NCBI GenBank assembly: GCA_905182835.1
Contig: CAJJDI010000014.1
Span: 1-64,000 of the forward strand
Length of the DNA stretch: 64,000 bases
Source: an uncultured Flavobacteriaceae bacterium
GTDB taxonomy: Bacteria > Bacteroidota > Bacteroidia > Flavobacteriales > Flavobacteriaceae
Reading direction: 5' to 3'
Shown: in pieces, positions 34,969 through 42,357 of the stretch
How positions within the stretch are numbered: the stretch's first letter is position 1
Layout: the number at the start of each line of letters is the position of its first letter
Notes under the pieces: model-generated
The model's database searches: none
What the model saw: only the letters and a program-made list of their open reading frames with translations
What the model was told of the DNA's origin: nothing
Program-made: the position numbers and the translations under genes

Positions 34969-36086
34969 ATTATAGTTTCGACATTTTTTTCTGAAGATTT
35001 TACAAAGATTTTACCATTATGATAGTCCTCTATAATTCGCTTAGATAAGGATAAGCCAAGACCCCACCCTCTCTTTTTACTTGTATACCCAGGGTTAAAA
35101 ATTTTTTTAAAATCACTCTTATTTATTCCACTCCCATTATCATTGATAGTAATTTTTAATATTGACTTTTTTTCAGTTATTTTAATTAAAATATCACCAT
35201 CTCCTTTAATTGCATCTACACTATTTTTTATAATATTTTCGATCGTCCAGCTATATAGTTGCTCATTCAAAAAACAATATAATTCTGTGTTTGATGAGGT
35301 GAATTCAATTTTAACTCTTTTAGAAATTCTAGTTTTTAAATAGTCTAGTGATATTTGCGTTAAACTTGTTAAGTTGGTTATTTTTAAAATTGGCTTAGAA
35401 CCAATTTTATTGAACCTCTCACTTATTATATTTAATCTATCTATATCTTTTTCAATTTCATTTATATAACTTGAGTCAATGTTTTTACTTTTCAATATTT
35501 CTACCCAACCCATTAAAGAAGTTAGTGGTGTCCCAATTTGGTGAGCAGTTTCTTTCGCCATCCCAGTCCATAACATATTTAGTGATGCAACTTTAGAGCT
35601 TTTGTAATAAAAGTAAATTAATGATATAAATAATAAAATTATTAAGATTAAAGCCAATGGATAATACTTTAATTTATTTATAACATCTGAATTCCCGTAG
35701 TATAGAGTTTCAATAACTTTATTATCGTAATATATCTTGATAGGAGAATTTTCGCTTTTAAATTTTCTTATAAGTTTATTGATTTTAATGGAATCTTTAA
35801 CATTGAGGTCTTCTATATTATTGTATTCAATCTCCCCGTTTTTATTGACCTTAATCATTGGAGTCGTTGAATTGTTTTTTAAAACTTCTAATGTTAGATT
35901 GGATATGTTATCGTTTTCTAATGATTTTGTTAATTCAGTTTGTGCTAACGACCAAATTTCCATTTTAGATCTTTCTTCAACTTTAAATTTCTGGAAAAAT
36001 AAAAAAGTATTCCATAAAATTATAGAGATTGTAATCAGTGAAAAGAAAACTAAAACCCAATTAGATATATTTTTTGTTTTATTCAA
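34944..36086 (-). CDS. Sensor histidine kinase (membrane-bound, orphan)
   Basis: This is a 380-residue kinase with two membrane segments (WVLVFFSLITISIILWNTFLFF near residues 11-32; YPLALILIILLFISLIYFYY near 141-160) enclosing a periplasmic sensor region of about 105 residues. The phospho-acceptor motif is MAKETAHQIGTPLTSLMGW; the Q-I-G-T-P form is common in Bacteroidota. The ATPase domain has N (IIENIIKNSVDAIKG), G1 (NDNGSGI) and G2 (KRGWGLGLSLSKRI) boxes. No response regulator is adjacent, so it is an orphan. Its signal is unknown. Confidence 0.92.
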   Translation of the reverse strand: MNKTKNISNWVLVFFSLITISIILWNTFLFFQKFKVEERSKMEIWSLAQTELTKSLENDNISNLTLEVLKNNSTTPMIKVNKNGEIEYNNIEDLNVKDSIKINKLIRKFKSENSPIKIYYDNKVIETLYYGNSDVINKLKYYPLALILIILLFISLIYFYYKSSKVASLNMLWTGMAKETAHQIGTPLTSLMGWVEILKSKNIDSSYINEIEKDIDRLNIISERFNKIGSKPILKITNLTSLTQISLDYLKTRISKRVKIEFTSSNTELYCFLNEQLYSWTIENIIKNSVDAIKGDGDILIKITEKKSILKITINDNGSGINKSDFKKIFNPGYTSKKRGWGLGLSLSKRIIEDYHNGKIFVKSSEKNVETIIQIEFDKA

Positions 36087-36210
36087 AACTAGATCTGTGT
36101 AATAATTATAATTAAATATAATCTAATTATATCAAACTATAATAACATATAAATGATAAGAAATCTTTATTTTAGTCAATCAAAATATAATTAATTAATT
36201 AAATATCAAC

Positions 36211-36585
36211 ATGGAATTACAAGGAAAAATTAAAATCATTGGAAATACACAAGCTATTAATGATAAATTCAAAAAAAGAGAAATAGTAATAACAACAAAT
36301 GAGCAATATCCTCAGACTATAATGACGGAGTTTGTTCAAGACAAGGTAGATCTATTGAATAATTTTAATATTGGGCAAGATGTTAAAATAAGCATTAATA
36401 TCAGAGGAAGAGAGTGGACAAACCCAAAGGGTGAAATTAAATACTTTAATTCTATTCAGGGTTGGCGTATTGAAAAGCTAAATGAAGAAGTTGATTCTAG
36501 TCAATTACCTCCTGCAGCTCCTTTAAATTCTTTTGAAACCACTACTGACGTTAATGATGAAGAGCATGATGATTTACCGTTTTAA
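36211..36585 (+). CDS. DUF3127 protein with SSB-like acidic tail
   Basis: This 124-residue protein belongs to DUF3127, common in Bacteroidota. Residues of about 1-95 are beta-rich (MELQGKIKIIGNTQAINDKFKKREIVITT; VKISINIRGREWTNPKGEIKYFNSIQGWRIEKL) and look like an OB-type barrel. A disordered Pro/Ser/Thr linker leads to the last residues DVNDEEHDDLPF. The same DDLPF tip ends the SSB protein encoded at 20356. In SSB this tip docks replication and repair enzymes. A role in DNA transactions is therefore inferred. It lies 2 bases before the fatty-acid transporter gene. Confidence 0.85.
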   Translation: MELQGKIKIIGNTQAINDKFKKREIVITTNEQYPQTIMTEFVQDKVDLLNNFNIGQDVKISINIRGREWTNPKGEIKYFNSIQGWRIEKLNEEVDSSQLPPAAPLNSFETTTDVNDEEHDDLPF

Positions 36586-36587
36586 TT

Positions 36588-37973
36588 ATGTATCTAACAA
36601 AATTTATTGAAAATCTATTTAAGAGGTTTTTACCTTCTCCTTTTATAATTGCTGTAATTTTAACTTTTACTACAATTATTATTGCTGTAGTTTTTTCTAA
36701 TTTTGTTGACTCAAAGTCTTCTCTTTCATTTTTTGAAATTCTATCTTCATGGGAAAGAGGTGTTTGGAATAAAGACTTATTAGTATTTGCTTATCAAATG
36801 ATACTAATATTGGTTTTAGGTAATATTTTAGTGCTAAGTCCTCCTGTAAGTAAAGTAATATTAACAATTGCTAAATATGCAACTAGCACTCAAAAAGCTG
36901 TAGTTATTGTCAGTTTTTCAGTCATGTTAGTAGCTTTTTTTAATTGGGGATTAGGACTTATTTTTGGAGCTATTTTGGCTAGGAAAATTGGTGATTATTC
37001 TGCTGAAAACAATATTAAATTAAACTATCCATTAGTTGGAGCTGCTGGATATGTTGGCCTGATGGTTTGGCACTCAGGAATAAGTGGGTCGGCACCTATT
37101 AAAGTTGCAGAAGACAATCACTTATTGAATCTAATGTCGTCAAGGCAAGATTCGTATTTATACGAGGATCTTCCAGTAAGCTTGAACTTTGACTTAACGG
37201 TTTTAAGTAATGCAAATCTAATCACCTTTGTAGTCTTGTTAGTTTTAGTACCTCTTACTTTTTACTTTTTATCCAAAAATACACAGGATCATAATAATAT
37301 ACTTAAAAACCCTATTAAAAATCAATATTTAACCTCAAGAATTAAATCTAATGGTTTAGAAGGCTCAAGATTATTTTCAATTGCTTTTGGGATGATTTTG
37401 TTGACAGCTTTTTTCTATCAATATTTTGATCAGTTAATTAATTTTAAGATAACTCCAAATAGCCTTAATTTTTTCATGCTTGGTCTTTCTATTTTATTAC
37501 ATTCTAATTTCAAATCATTTTTAACTGCACTCCAAGAGTCAATAAATGGAGCTTCAGGTATCTTAATACAATTCCCGTTATATTTTGGAATTATGGGAAT
37601 AATGAAAGAATCAGGTTTAATAATTTATATATCAGATTTTTTCATTTCTATTTCAAATGAGTTTACTCTACCTATATTTACTTTTTTTAGCGCAGCTATA
37701 ATAAATATATTTGTCCCTAGTGGAGGAGGTCAATGGGTTATCCAAGGGCCAGTTGTTATTGCAGCAGCTACCGAGTTGAATGTGCCAATTCAAAAAGTTG
37801 TAATGGCATTAGCATATGGTGATCAACTCACCAATATGCTTCAGCCATTTTGGGCTTTACCATTATTGGCTATAACTAAATTAAAAGCCAAAGAAATATT
37901 ACCATACACACTAATTATTATGTTAGTTGGATTAGTGGTTTTTATTTCAAGCCTAATTATATTTAAATTTTAA
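36588..37973 (+). CDS. Short-chain fatty acid transporter (AtoE-like)
   Basis: This is a 461-residue membrane protein with about 12 hydrophobic segments, matching the AtoE/short-chain fatty acid transporter family. Family pieces include FIENLFKRFLPSPFIIAVILTF at the N-terminus, AAGYVGLMVWHSGISGSAPI, and FVPSGGGQWVIQGPVVIAAA near the C-terminus. It probably takes up acetoacetate, butyrate or similar acids; the substrate is inferred. It is preceded by DUF3127 (2 bases) and followed by two PPK2 genes (3 bases), suggesting one transcript with no obvious functional theme. Confidence 0.88.
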   Translation: MYLTKFIENLFKRFLPSPFIIAVILTFTTIIIAVVFSNFVDSKSSLSFFEILSSWERGVWNKDLLVFAYQMILILVLGNILVLSPPVSKVILTIAKYATSTQKAVVIVSFSVMLVAFFNWGLGLIFGAILARKIGDYSAENNIKLNYPLVGAAGYVGLMVWHSGISGSAPIKVAEDNHLLNLMSSRQDSYLYEDLPVSLNFDLTVLSNANLITFVVLLVLVPLTFYFLSKNTQDHNNILKNPIKNQYLTSRIKSNGLEGSRLFSIAFGMILLTAFFYQYFDQLINFKITPNSLNFFMLGLSILLHSNFKSFLTALQESINGASGILIQFPLYFGIMGIMKESGLIIYISDFFISISNEFTLPIFTFFSAAIINIFVPSGGGQWVIQGPVVIAAATELNVPIQKVVMALAYGDQLTNMLQPFWALPLLAITKLKAKEILPYTLIIMLVGLVVFISSLIIFKF

Positions 37974-37976
37974 TTT

Positions 37977-38783
37977 ATGTTAAACTCTGAAGATGTTTCA
38001 ACCTTTTTTGATAAATCTGATTTCTTAAAAATTTTAAAAAATAAGTTATCAAAACGTAAGTATAATTTTATAACAAACACTGTTAACTATAATAATCAAC
38101 TTCTTGATTTACAATCATCTTTAGTTGACCTCCAAAATTGGATTTATAGTAACAATAAAAAAGTTTGTATAATATTTGAAGGTAGAGATGCTGCTGGTAA
38201 AGGTGGTGCTATTAAAAGGTTTACTGAACATTTAAACCCTCGAACCACAAGGGTTGTGGCTTTGTCAAAGCCAACTAATAAAGAAAAAGGACAATGGTAC
38301 TTTCAGAGATATATAAAGGAACTCCCTAACAATGGAGAAATTGTATTTTTTGATAGAAGTTGGTACAATCGCGCCATTGTAGAGCCAGTAATGGGCTTTT
38401 GTAATGATCAAGAGTATAATATTTTTATGAATCAAGTGAATGATTTTGAAAAAATGATTTCTGAAGAAAATATAATATTGATTAAATTTTGGTTTTCAAT
38501 TACAAAAAAAACTCAAAAAGACAGGTTTAATGATAGGTTGTCTAACCCATTAAAAAGATGGAAGTTTAGTGTAGTAGATAAAGAGGGACAAAAAAAATGG
38601 AATGTATACACTGACTATAAAAGAAAAATGCTTTCCCAGACCCACACCACTAAAAATCCATGGACTATTATCAAAAGTGACAATAAACAACACTCTAGAC
38701 TGGAGTCAATTAATCACGTATTATCAATGTTTGAATATTCTCGTAATAAGATTAAAACATCTCTTAAATTACCTAAAAAATGA
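37977..38783 (+). CDS. Polyphosphate kinase 2 family protein, copy 1
   Basis: PPK2 enzymes move phosphate between polyphosphate and nucleoside mono- or diphosphates. The 268-residue single-domain protein shows Walker A IIFEGRDAAGKGGAIKR, the lid/substrate motif HLNPRTTRVVALSKPTNKEKGQWYFQRY and Walker B IVFFDRSWYNRAIVEPVMGFC. The later KRWKFSVVD motif also fits. It has one PPK2 domain, so it is not the fused class II form. The last bases ATGA overlap the start of copy 2, so the two are translationally coupled and may form a heteromer. Confidence 0.9.
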   Translation: MLNSEDVSTFFDKSDFLKILKNKLSKRKYNFITNTVNYNNQLLDLQSSLVDLQNWIYSNNKKVCIIFEGRDAAGKGGAIKRFTEHLNPRTTRVVALSKPTNKEKGQWYFQRYIKELPNNGEIVFFDRSWYNRAIVEPVMGFCNDQEYNIFMNQVNDFEKMISEENIILIKFWFSITKKTQKDRFNDRLSNPLKRWKFSVVDKEGQKKWNVYTDYKRKMLSQTHTTKNPWTIIKSDNKQHSRLESINHVLSMFEYSRNKIKTSLKLPKK

Positions 38784-39583
38784 TTAAATATTCACTTAGA
38801 GACCTGAAGTTATTAAGTTCAAAAAAGGCATTAATATACCTTTTAAGCGAGCCTAATACCACAATCTCAAAGGCTTTAAGATATGTTAAGTATGAAATAA
38901 ATTTAAAAAAACTACAAATTGAGCTAATAAAGCTTCAAAAATGGATTTCGATTAATGATAAAAAAGTAATAGTAATATTTGAAGGTAGAGACTCCGCTGG
39001 AAAAGGAGGTGCAATAAGAAGAGCTATTGAACATCTTAATCCAAGAAAAATTAAAGTTGTGGCTCTTCCTAAGCCTACAGAAAATGAAAGAAGTCAGTGG
39101 TATTTTCAGCGATATGTAAATTATTTTCCTAGTAAAGGAAATATTGTTTTTTTTGACCGAAGTTGGTATAATAGAGCTGTTGTAGAACCAGTAAATGATT
39201 TCTGTAGTGAGGCTGAATATTTGTCTTTTATGGATCAAGTTAATGAATTTGAAAAAATGATCACGGATTCAAACACCTATTTAATTAAGTTCTATTTTTC
39301 TATATCTAAAGATGAACAATTGAAAAGATTTAATGATATTAAAAATAGTTCTTTGAAAAAATGGAAATTTAGTAGTGTAGACAGTAAGGCTCAGAAATTA
39401 TGGAAAAAATACACTTATTATAAAGATCAAATGTTTCTTAAAACAAATACTTCTAATTCCCCTTGGAATATTATTGAAGCAAACAGAAAAATAAATGCAA
39501 GGACTGAGGCTATTAAAATAATATTAGAAAAAATTCCTTATTCTAAAGAAATTGATTTAGAATCGGAGAAAGTTGACTTTTAG
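38780..39583 (+). CDS. Polyphosphate kinase 2 family protein, copy 2
   Basis: This is a second PPK2 of 267 residues, clearly paralogous to copy 1. It retains the Walker A (VIFEGRDSAGKGGAIRR, with Ala to Ser), HLNPRKIKVVALPKPTENERSQWYFQRYV, Walker B FFDRSWYNRAVVEPV and LKKWKFSSVD. The kept catalytic residues argue that both copies are active. Sequence drift suggests an old duplication, possibly with different nucleotide preference (AMP against ADP), which cannot be read by eye. It starts inside the stop of copy 1 and is convergent with truB. Confidence 0.9.
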   Translation: MIKYSLRDLKLLSSKKALIYLLSEPNTTISKALRYVKYEINLKKLQIELIKLQKWISINDKKVIVIFEGRDSAGKGGAIRRAIEHLNPRKIKVVALPKPTENERSQWYFQRYVNYFPSKGNIVFFDRSWYNRAVVEPVNDFCSEAEYLSFMDQVNEFEKMITDSNTYLIKFYFSISKDEQLKRFNDIKNSSLKKWKFSSVDSKAQKLWKKYTYYKDQMFLKTNTSNSPWNIIEANRKINARTEAIKIILEKIPYSKEIDLESEKVDF

Positions 39584-39598
39584 ATAGAATTAATAATT

Positions 39599-40294
39599 TT
39601 ATTTTTCCTTACTGTGATTGCTTATAAAGTCCTCAATTGTCATGGATTTATTTATTGAATACTCTCCAATTTTAGTTCTTCTTAATTTCACTAATGTACC
39701 ACCTGAGTTTAATTTTTTACCAAAATCATATGCCAAAGATCTTATATAAGTTCCTTTACTACAACTTACTTCAAAATCAACATATGGAATATCAATTTTT
39801 AAAATATTGAAATCAAATATCTCAATTTCACGATCATCAATTTTCACTTTCTCTCCTAATCTAGCAGATTCATATAGTCTTTTTCCATCCTTTTTAATAG
39901 CTGAAAATATAGGAGGTTTTTGATTTATTTTTCCAGTAAAATAGTCTGTAGTTTCAATGATTAATTCTTTGGTTATATGCTCTACTGGATATGAGGAGTC
40001 TGATTCCGTTTCTAGATCATAAGAAGGGGTGGTGCTTCCAAGAAGAAAAGTGCCCGTGTATGTTTTTGTTTGACTTTGAAATTTTGAAATTTCTTTTGTC
40101 ATTTTTCCAGTACAAATTATTAATAACCCTGTTGCCAATGGGTCTAAAGTACCTGCGTGTCCAACTTTAATTTTTTTTATGCTATAACTATTTTTAATCA
40201 GCCAACGGATTTTATTCACCACTTGAAATGATGTCCAATTTAGTGGTTTGTCTATCAATAAAACTTGACCATTTTTATAATCTTCTTCATCCAT
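39599..40294 (-). CDS. truB: tRNA pseudouridine(55) synthase
   Basis: TruB makes pseudouridine 55 in the tRNA T-loop. The 231-residue protein has the catalytic Asp in KVGHAGTLDPLATGLLIICTG, the PLNWTSFQVVNKIRW start, QKPPIFSAIKKDGKRLYESAR and the KGTYIRSLAYDFG motif. It lacks a C-terminal PUA domain, as usual for the Bacteroidota form. It is the last gene of the ftsX-DUF3098-uppP-truB group, 22 bases after uppP. Confidence 0.95.
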   Translation of the reverse strand: MDEEDYKNGQVLLIDKPLNWTSFQVVNKIRWLIKNSYSIKKIKVGHAGTLDPLATGLLIICTGKMTKEISKFQSQTKTYTGTFLLGSTTPSYDLETESDSSYPVEHITKELIIETTDYFTGKINQKPPIFSAIKKDGKRLYESARLGEKVKIDDREIEIFDFNILKIDIPYVDFEVSCSKGTYIRSLAYDFGKKLNSGGTLVKLRRTKIGEYSINKSMTIEDFISNHSKEK

Positions 40295-40316
40295 GTATTT
40301 TGAATTTATTAAAAAA

Positions 40317-41111
40317 TTAATTTAAAAGTGCATATCCAATTGCAATACTTCCTATAATTGCGCAGTATATTGAGAAGTAAGAAAGTTTGCTATTCTTTAC
40401 TATAGAAATCATCCATTTACAAGCCAATAGCCCAGCTAAAAAGGCAGCAATAAAACCTGCCAAAATCGGAATTATTTCTGATGATTGTAAGTTTAAATCT
40501 CCACTTAAAAGGTCTTTTCCTATTTTTCCAAAAATTAATGGAACTACCATTAAAAAAGAAAATTTAGCAGCTCTTGTCCTGTCAATTCCTAATAAAACAG
40601 AAGTAGAAATTGTTGCTCCTGATCTAGAAACCCCTGGTAGCATTGCTATTGCTTGAGAAAAACCAATTAATACAGCATTTAAAAAGGAAACTTCTTTTTT
40701 TGTATTTTTTGCTTTGTCTGCCAATAGCAATAACACAGCGGTTAGTAATAACATACTACCTACTAGTAATATTCTTCCGCCAAAAAAAGATTCTAATTCT
40801 TTCTCAAAAAGTAACCCCACAATTACCGCGGGTAGCATTGAAATAATAATTTTTAATGAGAATTTAAATTCGGTATTCCATCTAAATTGAAATAGTCCTT
40901 TAAAAATCTCTATAACTTCTTTTTTGAAAACAACGAGGGTGCTTAATGCTGTAGCGAAATGTAAAACTACAGTAAAAGTCAAGCTCTCTTCTGCTACAGA
41001 GCTGTCTCCTAAGATTGCTTTTGCTAATTCTAAGTGTCCGCTGGACGAAACTGGTAAAAACTCAGTTAACCCCTGAATTATACCAAGTACTATAGCTTCT
41101 AAAATATCCAT
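40317..41111 (-). CDS. uppP: Undecaprenyl-diphosphatase
   Basis: UppP (BacA) dephosphorylates undecaprenyl diphosphate to recycle the lipid carrier for cell-wall synthesis. The 264-residue membrane protein carries both active-site motifs: GLTEFLPVSSSGHLELA near the N-terminus (with catalytic Glu and Ser) and LPGVSRSGATISTSVLLG (catalytic Arg) near residue 160. About eight hydrophobic segments are present. It lies 11 bases downstream of DUF3098 in the ftsX group. Confidence 0.96.
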   Translation of the reverse strand: MDILEAIVLGIIQGLTEFLPVSSSGHLELAKAILGDSSVAEESLTFTVVLHFATALSTLVVFKKEVIEIFKGLFQFRWNTEFKFSLKIIISMLPAVIVGLLFEKELESFFGGRILLVGSMLLLTAVLLLLADKAKNTKKEVSFLNAVLIGFSQAIAMLPGVSRSGATISTSVLLGIDRTRAAKFSFLMVVPLIFGKIGKDLLSGDLNLQSSEIIPILAGFIAAFLAGLLACKWMISIVKNSKLSYFSIYCAIIGSIAIGYALLN

Positions 41112-41122
41112 ACTTATTTTTC

Positions 41123-41368
41123 TTACTTAGTACTCAATATTGCATAGACCTGTAAACCCAGTCCTAGTAATACTAATGTAGGCGCAACTCTTATTCTTCT
41201 AAAGCTATAGATATCTGCACTAAATATACTTGGATCATCGCTTCCTCCTCCAGACATTAGTATAAATCCAAATGCAATAATAGCTAAGCCTACAAGCATT
41301 ATTTTATAGTTTCTTTTATTAAAAATAAAATTAAAGTTATTTCTATCTTTTCTTTTTTTCTCTCCCAT
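41123..41368 (-). CDS. DUF3098 small membrane protein
   Basis: This is an 81-residue protein with a short basic N-terminus and two hydrophobic segments (YKIMLVGLAIIAFGFILMSGGG and RVAPTLVLLGLGLQVYAIL). The linker DDPSIFSADIYSFRRIRVAPTLV is characteristic of DUF3098, a Bacteroidota family found between ftsX and uppP. It lies 2 bases after ftsX. Context suggests an accessory role in cell division or envelope assembly, but no function is known. Confidence 0.88.
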   Translation of the reverse strand: MGEKKRKDRNNFNFIFNKRNYKIMLVGLAIIAFGFILMSGGGSDDPSIFSADIYSFRRIRVAPTLVLLGLGLQVYAILSTK

Positions 41369-41370
41369 GT

Positions 41371-42246
41371 TTAATTGTATAATTTTTCAGTGTTTAAATT
41401 TAAAAGCTTCTGAGTTGCAAAATATGTGCTTATCCAAGTTATTAAAACCCCTAAAAATGTTACAGCTAAAATCAAATATATAATATAGACATTGTTAATT
41501 ATATCTATAAAAGGTATTTTATTGTCTAAGTAAAAAATTGTAAAATACAGCAAACTAGAAGCTATTGCAGAACTACAGATACCTAAGAGAATATTTTTTA
41601 TAATAAACGGGCGTCTAATGAATTTTTTTGTAGCTCCCACTAATTGCATTGTTTTAATGGTGAACCTGTTTGAGTAAATTGCTAATTTTATAGAACTATT
41701 AATTATAAGTACAGAAATAATAAAAAGAATTATAGTGATAGGGAACATCCATAATGTGATTTTTTTCATATTTGTGTTCATCATGCTCACAAGATCTCTG
41801 TCATATTGAATATCGTCAATAAAATTATTTTTTTGTATTAAGTTTGATATGCTATCAATTTTTCTGCCTTCTACATATTCAGACATTAAATTGATGTCAA
41901 ATGAATTTACCAATGGATTATATCCAAGTTCATTAATGAAATCTTCTCCAAATTCAGTTTTCATAATTGAAACAGCCTCTTCTTTTGATATATAATTTAA
42001 ATCCTTAACATATAGAGAGGTTACCAACGAGTTTTTTATCTGATTTAAATCAACAAGTTTAGCATTATCTTTTAAATAGATAGACATGGTTAACGACTCC
42101 TTAAAGTTTTTAGAAACATTCTTGATGTTTATTATGCTAAAGGATAATAAGCCAAATAAAAATAGCACCATTGAAATACTAATCACTACCGATACGTAAG
42201 ACGATAGTATTCTATTTTTTTTTAATTTATTATTATGTACACTCAT
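41371..42246 (-). CDS. ftsX: Cell-division permease FtsX
   Basis: FtsX is the membrane half of the FtsEX complex, which activates peptidoglycan hydrolases at the septum. The 291-residue protein has an N-terminal membrane segment (SSYVSVVISISMVLFLFGLLSF), a periplasmic ECD region with TEFGEDFINELGYNPLVNSFDI, and three C-terminal membrane segments with RFTIKTMQLVGATKKFIRRPF, all typical. ftsE is not adjacent, as is usual in Bacteroidota. It leads a four-gene unit with DUF3098, uppP and truB and is divergent from leuS. Confidence 0.95.
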   Translation of the reverse strand: MSVHNNKLKKNRILSSYVSVVISISMVLFLFGLLSFSIINIKNVSKNFKESLTMSIYLKDNAKLVDLNQIKNSLVTSLYVKDLNYISKEEAVSIMKTEFGEDFINELGYNPLVNSFDINLMSEYVEGRKIDSISNLIQKNNFIDDIQYDRDLVSMMNTNMKKITLWMFPITIILFIISVLIINSSIKLAIYSNRFTIKTMQLVGATKKFIRRPFIIKNILLGICSSAIASSLLYFTIFYLDNKIPFIDIINNVYIIYLILAVTFLGVLITWISTYFATQKLLNLNTEKLYN

Positions 42247-42324
42247 ATTTTATGGAGTATTTTAACGTAAAAATAAAGAACTAAATCTACATCTAAAAAG
42301 ATTTTCTATTATAACAAGAAAATG

Positions 42325-42332
42325 TAAATTTG
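42325..42332 (+). promoter_or_regulatory. -7 box for leuS
   Basis: TAAATTTG matches TAnnTTTG and ends 26 bases before the leuS ATG. No clear -33 TTG is seen at 17-21 bases upstream. Confidence 0.4.
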
Positions 42333-42357
42333 TTAGCACACCTACTATTTAATATTT

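Noticed and set aside
35737-36102. 121-codon plus-strand frame antisense to the orphan histidine kinase
   Set aside because: It mirrors the kinase sensor and membrane region. The hydrophobic look comes from the opposite strand.
36187-36205. TTAA-type tandem repeat before the DUF3127 gene
   Set aside because: It is a short low-complexity run common in this base composition; there is no evidence that it is a functional repeat.
38602-38787. Overlapping 61-codon plus-strand frame at the end of PPK2 copy 1
   Set aside because: It is out of frame inside a well-supported gene and shows no features.
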